From NCBI RefSeq assembly GCF_001730285.1, contig NZ_MIJZ01000001.1:1-64000 (forward strand): a DNA stretch of 64,000 bases, given 5' to 3'. Below, in pieces: positions 59,114 to 64,000 of this stretch. The number at the start of each line of letters is the position of its first letter. Position 1 is the first letter of the stretch. A program made the position numbers and the translations under genes. This stretch comes from Enterococcus ureasiticus (GTDB lineage Bacteria; Bacillota; Bacilli; Lactobacillales; Enterococcaceae). Under the pieces are notes generated by a model. The model was not told the DNA's origin, searched no databases, and worked only from the letters and a program-made list of their open reading frames with translations.

Positions 59114-59749
59114 TCAATAATTCTCTTTTTCGATATCATTACCAGCATTGATAAAGTAAGACATCATTCTCGTTTTTGTTACTTTCCCAATCACTTTTTT
59201 AGGTTGATCGATTTCAACAACAGGTAAGGTATCGATGTTATGTTGTATCAAAAGGCCGCCCGCTTCTAAAATCGTACGGTCACGAGTAATCGTGATGATG
59301 TTTGGCATACGACTCATGATCATCGCAACAGGAGTTTTTTCAGTATTAGGATTACTAATAGCCGCTCGTAGTAAATCTTTACGAGATAAGACACCATTCA
59401 ATTCATCGTTGTCATCTTTAACATATAAAGAACCGACATCGTACATAAATAAATTTGTGACGGCATCATAAACTGTTGTACTTTGATGGATAAGTATCGG
59501 TGGGAGCATAATATCTTCCACTGTTTTTTTGTATAATTTTTCATAAAGCAAGGGCTCAATTGTCTGGCCTGTATAAAAATAGCCAACTTTTGGTCTAGCA
59601 TCAAGCAAACCAGTCATCGTCAAAATCGCTAAATCGCTTCGCAAGGTTGCCCGGCTTAAACCAAGCGTTTTGGCGATATTGTCACCGCTGATCGGTTCAT
59701 TTTCCTTAACAATTTTGATGATCTCCAATTGTCTTGAGGTAAGTTTCAT
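59114..59749 (-). CDS. ccpN: CcpN-like transcriptional regulator (HTH plus two CBS domains)
   Basis: 211 residues. The HTH at 1-55 (GDNIAKTLGLSRATLRSDLA) is followed by tandem CBS domains at about 75-200 (MLPPILIHQSTTVYDAVTNL, MSRMPNIITITRDRTILEAG). B. subtilis CcpN represses gluconeogenic genes in the presence of glucose, with CBS domains sensing nucleotides. Divergent from ppdK; repeated TGTGATACAC sites lie between. Confidence 0.92.
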   Translation of the reverse strand: MKLTSRQLEIIKIVKENEPISGDNIAKTLGLSRATLRSDLAILTMTGLLDARPKVGYFYTGQTIEPLLYEKLYKKTVEDIMLPPILIHQSTTVYDAVTNLFMYDVGSLYVKDDNDELNGVLSRKDLLRAAISNPNTEKTPVAMIMSRMPNIITITRDRTILEAGGLLIQHNIDTLPVVEIDQPKKVIGKVTKTRMMSYFINAGNDIEKENY

Positions 59750-59770
59750 TTTATCGACCTACTTTCTTAA

Positions 59771-59780
59771 TGTGACACAC
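59771..59780. promoter_or_regulatory. CcpN-like operator 1 (ccpN side)
   Basis: TGTGACACAC, 22 bp from the ccpN start; one base different from the two ppdK-side copies. Probably autoregulatory. Confidence 0.5.
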
Positions 59781-59842
59781 TAATTATTATATATTTCTTA
59801 TAAAAATAAAGCAACAACAAAAAAAGGATATACTAATTCTTG

Positions 59843-59871
59843 TTGACAAGGAATGTGATACACAATATAAT
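59843..59871 (+). promoter_or_regulatory. ppdK promoter with operator 2 in the spacer
   Basis: Perfect TTGACA (59843) and TATAAT (59866) with a 17-bp spacer. The operator TGTGATACAC (59854-59863) lies inside the spacer, so a bound repressor would block RNA polymerase. Confidence 0.85.
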
Positions 59872-59885
59872 CGTATTTATACCAA

Positions 59886-59895
59886 TGTGATACAC
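59886..59895. promoter_or_regulatory. CcpN-like operator 3
   Basis: TGTGATACAC, identical to operator 2 and 32 bp downstream, about three helical turns, so two repressor units could bind on the same face. It is followed by TATATAA just before the RBS. Confidence 0.65.
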
Positions 59896-59923
59896 TATAT
59901 AAAATGATAAGGAGATTTTGCTT

Positions 59924-62533
59924 GTGAAATATGTGGTTGATTTTTCAGAAGGAAGTAAAGAACAAGGTGATTTATTAGGAGGTAAAGGCGCTAATTTAGC
60001 TGAAATGACAAAACTGAACCTACCTGTACCGACAGGCTTTACGATCACAACGGAAGCTTGTTTAGATTACTTAAAAAAGAAAGAAAATATTTCAAGTGAC
60101 CTTAACGCAGAAATTCGACAACACATTATTAAAATGGAAAAAAGAACTCAGAAGAAATTAGGGGATGCTTTAGACCCGTTATTGGTTTCAGTACGAAGTG
60201 GTTCAAAATTTTCAATGCCAGGAATGATGGACACGATTTTAAACTTAGGTTTAAACGATGAGACAGTTCTTGGATTGGTACAAAAAACAGGAGATGGTCG
60301 TTTTGCTTTTGATTGCTATAGAAGACTCCTGCAAATGTTTGGGGATGTGGTTTGTGGTATCGATAAAAATCGATTTGAAGAACAGCTTGATTTTTACAAA
60401 TCAAAGAAAAGATATCATTCAGATACAGATATGCAAGCAGAAGATTGGCAGGAATTGGTAGCGGTTTATAAAAATATTTTTCTAGAAGTGACACATCAGG
60501 CGTTTCCTCAAAATCCATACGAGCAATTAATGTTGGCAGTGGAAGCTGTTTTTCGTTCATGGAATAATCGTAGGGCAGTTACTTATCGTCGGTTGCATAA
60601 TATTTCTGATTCATTGGGAACAGCAGTCAACATTCAAGAGATGGTTTTTGGCAATTTTGGCGCTGATAGCGGGACAGGTGTTGCGTTTACTAGAAATCCT
60701 GCAACAGGTGAGAAAGGGATTTTCGGCGAATTTCTATTAAACGCACAAGGGGAGGATGTGGTTGCAGGAATACGGACCCCTCAGCCGATCAGTGAGCTTA
60801 AAGCCTTGATGCCAGAAGTATATCAAGAATTCTTAACGTTAAGTCAATTGCTAGAAAGCCACTACAGAGATATGCAGGATATTGAATTTACGATCGAGAA
60901 TCGAAAATTGTATTTTTTGCAAACTAGAAATGGCAAACGAACAGCAAAATCTGCATTCAAAGTCTGCATTCAGTTAGTTGAAGAAGGAATAATCTCGAAA
61001 AAAGAAGCACTCCAACGTATTAATCAAACCATGATCACTCAATTGCTTCATCCTGTTTTTGAACCGGATGAATTAAAAAAGGCGGTAGTTTTTGCTAAAG
61101 GGTTGCCAGCCAGTCCAGGGGCCGCAAGTGGAACGATTTATTTTACTGCAGAACAAGCGAAAAAAGCGAGTGAACAAGGTGAAAAAGTTATTTTGATTCG
61201 TCAGGAAACTTCACCTGAGGATATCGAAGGTATGGTAGTTAGTGAAGCAATCGTAACTTCTAGAGGTGGTATGACCTCTCATGCAGCTGTAGTAGCACGG
61301 GGAATGGGTGTTTGTTGTGTTGCAGGTTGTGAGGAAGTTTATGTGGATGAATTCTTAGAGCAAGCAACTGCAGGAGATGTTATCTTGCGTAAAGGAGATA
61401 CAATTTCGGTTGATGGAACAACAGGAACCATCTATCTTGGTAGTATTCCCTACATCGAAGGGGATGAATGGCAGTTATTAGAAACAATCACGGGCTGGGC
61501 TAAAGAAGGAGCTAGTATTGGTGTCAAAGCCAATGCGGAAACGCCAGCGGATATTAAAACAGCATTGAAATTAGGAGCGCAAGGGATTGGTTTAGCAAGA
61601 ACAGAGCATATGTTTTTCGGTGAAGAACGAATAGTTGAAATACGTAAAATGATTCTTGCTGAAAATAAAGAATCCCTCATAGCACCATTAGATCGACTAA
61701 AAGAATTCCAAAAGAATGATTTTCGAGCGATGTTTACTTTATTAGAAGGAAAAGCGTGCACCATTCGTTTGCTAGATCCACCATTACATGAATTTTTACC
61801 GCAAACAGAAGAGGAAATTATTCATTTAGCAAATGAAACAAAGCTGACAACGGCTGAGATCAAACATCGTATTGAAGAGTTGCACGAACAAAATCCAATG
61901 CTTGGTCATCGTGGATGTCGTTTAGCAGTTACAACACCTGAAATCTATGAAATGCAAGTAGCAGCTATCATTGAGAGTGCAATAGAAGTTGCTCAAAAAG
62001 GAGTGATACTAGAAATTGTACCAGAAATCATGATTCCTTTGATTGGTAGTAAAGAAGAGATGGCGTGGTTAAGAGAACGCTTAGAACAAACGATCCAAAC
62101 AATTTTTGTTAAAACCAACCAAGTCATTTCATACAAAATAGGCACCATGTTAGAGATACCAAGAGCTTGTTTAACAGCTGAAAAAATAGCAGAAGTTTCT
62201 GATTTTTTCAGTTTTGGAACGAATGATTTAACACAATTAACTTATGGCTTTTCCCGTGACGATTCCGGTAAATTTATTGGAGCGTATCAAGAGAAGAAAT
62301 TACTAAAAGAAGACCCTTTTCAGCATATTGATGAGGATGGCGTGGGTAGCTTGATGAAAATAGCTGTAGATAAAATCAGACATGTTGATCCATCAATTAC
62401 AATTGGTGTTTGTGGTGAGGTTGGCGGAGATCCTCAGTCAATTCGTTTTTTGAAAAAAATTGGCGTGGATTATATCTCGTGTTCACCATATAGGATTCCA
62501 GCAGCTATCTTGACGATTGCACAAGAGCAATAA
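59924..62533 (+). CDS. ppdK: Pyruvate, phosphate dikinase
   Basis: 869 residues from GTG 59924 (AAGGAG 9 bp upstream; the TTG at 59918 is too close to it). N-terminal nucleotide domain (GGKGANLAEMTKLNLPVPTG). Swivelling domain with catalytic His453 and regulatory Thr451 in GGMTSHAAVVARGMG. C-terminal PEP/pyruvate barrel with GRTEHMFF-like LARTEHMFFGEER and Cys in GVCGEVGGDP. Makes PEP from pyruvate, ATP and phosphate. Confidence 0.97.
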   Translation: MKYVVDFSEGSKEQGDLLGGKGANLAEMTKLNLPVPTGFTITTEACLDYLKKKENISSDLNAEIRQHIIKMEKRTQKKLGDALDPLLVSVRSGSKFSMPGMMDTILNLGLNDETVLGLVQKTGDGRFAFDCYRRLLQMFGDVVCGIDKNRFEEQLDFYKSKKRYHSDTDMQAEDWQELVAVYKNIFLEVTHQAFPQNPYEQLMLAVEAVFRSWNNRRAVTYRRLHNISDSLGTAVNIQEMVFGNFGADSGTGVAFTRNPATGEKGIFGEFLLNAQGEDVVAGIRTPQPISELKALMPEVYQEFLTLSQLLESHYRDMQDIEFTIENRKLYFLQTRNGKRTAKSAFKVCIQLVEEGIISKKEALQRINQTMITQLLHPVFEPDELKKAVVFAKGLPASPGAASGTIYFTAEQAKKASEQGEKVILIRQETSPEDIEGMVVSEAIVTSRGGMTSHAAVVARGMGVCCVAGCEEVYVDEFLEQATAGDVILRKGDTISVDGTTGTIYLGSIPYIEGDEWQLLETITGWAKEGASIGVKANAETPADIKTALKLGAQGIGLARTEHMFFGEERIVEIRKMILAENKESLIAPLDRLKEFQKNDFRAMFTLLEGKACTIRLLDPPLHEFLPQTEEEIIHLANETKLTTAEIKHRIEELHEQNPMLGHRGCRLAVTTPEIYEMQVAAIIESAIEVAQKGVILEIVPEIMIPLIGSKEEMAWLRERLEQTIQTIFVKTNQVISYKIGTMLEIPRACLTAEKIAEVSDFFSFGTNDLTQLTYGFSRDDSGKFIGAYQEKKLLKEDPFQHIDEDGVGSLMKIAVDKIRHVDPSITIGVCGEVGGDPQSIRFLKKIGVDYISCSPYRIPAAILTIAQEQ

Positions 62534-62547
62534 AAAAATATTAGGTG

Positions 62548-62590
62548 GACTAAAACGGTGCTTATATGGTGTTGTTTTAGTCTATTTTTA
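62548..62590 (+). terminator. Terminator after ppdK
   Basis: GACTAAAAC / GTTTTAGTC stem with a T-rich tail. Confidence 0.8.
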
Positions 62591-62672
62591 ATTTCTTTTT
62601 TCTTAGTGTTCTGCTTTTTTTTCAGTAAATGTTATAATTTATTGGAAGTGGATCAAGAAAGAAGTGAACAAC

Positions 62673-63779
62673 ATGAATAAGCGATGGAAATGGTCTATTG
62701 TAGGAGGAATGCTCCTTTTGCTTTTTATGCTTTTAAGTAGTTGGTTTTTTAACAAAGAAAATGGTCTTTTCGTAGAACATTTATCGGAAAGGCAAGCAAA
62801 TAATCAGAAGGGGACGCTGTCGAAATCTGACAGTAAAAAGAATATCGATCAGCTAATCAAAGAGGCTCATTTTCAAGGTGCAGCTTTGTTGGTTAGCCAA
62901 AATCAGATTTTTTATCAACAACATTTCGGGTATGCAGATGCGCAAAATAAGCGCCCAAATAAAATAGACGGTCTATTTCCAATTGCTTCCTTACAGAAAA
63001 TAATCACAGGGTCACTTATTTTAGAATTAGTGAAAGAAGGTAAACTAAAATTAGATACTACTTTAGATACTTTTTATCCAGAAATTAACTTGAGTCAGAC
63101 CATCACGATTCAACAATTGCTTGATCACAACTCTGGTATTCTTATGGATGAAGAGGAACCAGACAAGCTTTTGACAGATCAGGAAAGCCAGATAGATAAT
63201 GTTTTAGATTCCTTGTCTGTGGTCGGAAGTAAGGAATTTAATTATACGAATAGCAATTATACAATACTTGCTGGTATCCTCTCTAAACTCACAGGTCAAT
63301 CTTATGAGGAAGTTGTCCAAAGAAGAGTGATTGATAAGCTATCATTGAGCCATACTTATTTTTGGGATAACCTACCTAAAGATGAAATAATTCCAAAACC
63401 TTACTTTTATATGGATGAAGATTACCAAGCAGATCCGTTTCCGGCAAATGAAAAGCTATTCTCCAGTTTATTAGGCGCGGGCAACATGTATATGTCAACT
63501 GAGGATTTTTTGGTATTCATTCAAAGTTTAGCAAATGGAAAACTTTTTGAGCAAGCTGAATATGAAAAACTAGCAGGTGCTAAAGATGATGGGTATCAAA
63601 CAGGAATAATCTATTTTGATGATTTAAAATATTCAGAAGGTAGCTTAGGTGGATACGGTACAGTAATCTATGGTGATCAAGATAATAAAAATCTAGTGAT
63701 TCTTTTTGCCAATCAGCCAGCAAATGATGGTATGCGAGCATTAAGTGAAAAACTTTATAGTCAGCTGCTAAACAGGTAA
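62673..63779 (+). CDS. Class C beta-lactamase-family serine hydrolase, membrane-anchored
   Basis: 368 residues. A hydrophobic anchor at 7-26 (SIVGGMLLLLFMLLSSWFF) is followed by the beta-lactamase/PBP-like domain with SxxK as SLQK (FPIASLQKIITG) and YxN as YTNSNY, plus LLDHNSGI. These proteins are usually D-Ala-D-Ala or D-amino acid esterase-type wall enzymes. Start taken at ATG 62673; a GTG at 62664 is possible. Monocistronic. Confidence 0.85.
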   Translation: MNKRWKWSIVGGMLLLLFMLLSSWFFNKENGLFVEHLSERQANNQKGTLSKSDSKKNIDQLIKEAHFQGAALLVSQNQIFYQQHFGYADAQNKRPNKIDGLFPIASLQKIITGSLILELVKEGKLKLDTTLDTFYPEINLSQTITIQQLLDHNSGILMDEEEPDKLLTDQESQIDNVLDSLSVVGSKEFNYTNSNYTILAGILSKLTGQSYEEVVQRRVIDKLSLSHTYFWDNLPKDEIIPKPYFYMDEDYQADPFPANEKLFSSLLGAGNMYMSTEDFLVFIQSLANGKLFEQAEYEKLAGAKDDGYQTGIIYFDDLKYSEGSLGGYGTVIYGDQDNKNLVILFANQPANDGMRALSEKLYSQLLNR

Positions 63780-63870
63780 GTGGCTATTTGTGAAAATAAT
63801 GAAAAAGTGATAGGAAGTTTTTCATTTTTATGCTATTATTTTTAATAAATCAATTGAAGAAGGTGAAGAG

Positions 63871-64000
63871 ATGCCACTATTATTTGGAACAGCAGAATTT
63901 AACGAACAAGAGCATTTAACGATCGGTGGTTGTGACACGGTTCGTTTAGCTGAGAAATATGGAACACCGTTATTTGTTTATGATGTTGCGCATATTCGAG
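63871..64000 (+). CDS. lysA: Diaminopimelate decarboxylase (3'-truncated by the window)
   Basis: First 43 codons: MPLLFGTAEFNEQEHLTIGG, then DTVRLAEKYGTPLFVYDVAH, the usual beginning of LysA, which makes lysine from meso-diaminopimelate with PLP. GAAGGTG precedes the ATG. The rest lies outside the window. Confidence 0.85.
   Translation, partial: MPLLFGTAEFNEQEHLTIGGCDTVRLAEKYGTPLFVYDVAHIR

Noticed and set aside
60129-60560. 143-codon antisense frame within ppdK
   Set aside because: A shadow of the conserved ppdK coding sequence with no RBS or recognisable domain.

Overview
The window is low-GC Gram-positive DNA with strong AAGGAGG-type ribosome binding sites, and it most likely comes from an Enterococcus chromosome. 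The support is an agmatine deiminase cluster (aguBDAC), a sodium-type V-ATPase operon in the ntp order known from E. hirae, and a tmRNA whose tag reads AKNENNTFALAA, close to what I recall for E. faecalis. I cannot fix the species.

Region 1 (1-16.7 kb) is metabolic. After the 3' end of a 6-phospho-beta-glucosidase come aguB, aguD, aguA and aguC. Next is a second agmatine-deiminase-like gene that has lost the catalytic His, then an RpiR regulator. A choline TMA-lyase cluster follows: cutC, a DMT permease, a small winged-helix-like protein, cutD, then a PocR-type sensor and an AraC-type response regulator. No microcompartment shell genes are present. The sensor lacks both its phospho-acceptor His and recognisable ATP-binding boxes. 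A free-methionine-sulfoxide reductase, a VOC protein, an SMR pump and ssrA close the region.

Region 2 (17.1-38.5 kb) is an accessory island directly downstream of ssrA. It looks like stacked, eroded prophage ends. There is an integrase C-terminal remnant, three endolysin genes or fragments (only the one at 25.2 kb is intact), ArpU- and terminase-like pieces, a candidate structured RNA, and many small or broken phage ORFs. Cargo genes sit downstream of the lysin pieces: two diverged copies of a module made of a secreted matrixin-like metalloprotease, a lipoprotein, a type VII secretion LXG toxin locus and an immunity protein, plus a V8-like serine protease. The LXG toxins are truncated or deleted, but their immunity-like genes are intact.

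Region 3 (38.5-43.5 kb) holds an orphan bacteriocin immunity gene, a large GT-C-like membrane protein and two unknown proteins. It also holds an RNPP/Rgg-type regulator divergent from a 21-codon hydrophobic peptide gene with a strong RBS, a candidate peptide-pheromone pair.

Region 4 (43.5-52.7 kb) is the V-ATPase operon ntpFIKECGABD. It is preceded by a structured leader with an intrinsic terminator that resembles a Na+ riboswitch, and it carries two hairpin repeats between ntpG and ntpA. NtpK keeps every Na+ ligand residue of the E. hirae ring at identical positions.

Region 5 (52.8-64 kb) holds a class A beta-lactamase-like hydrolase and a MacB-type ABC pair behind a CiaR-like direct repeat. 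A gluconeogenic module follows: class III fructose-bisphosphatase, PPDK regulatory protein, CcpN-like repressor and PPDK. The ppdK promoter carries repeated TGTGATACAC operators. A class C-like serine hydrolase and the start of lysA end the window.
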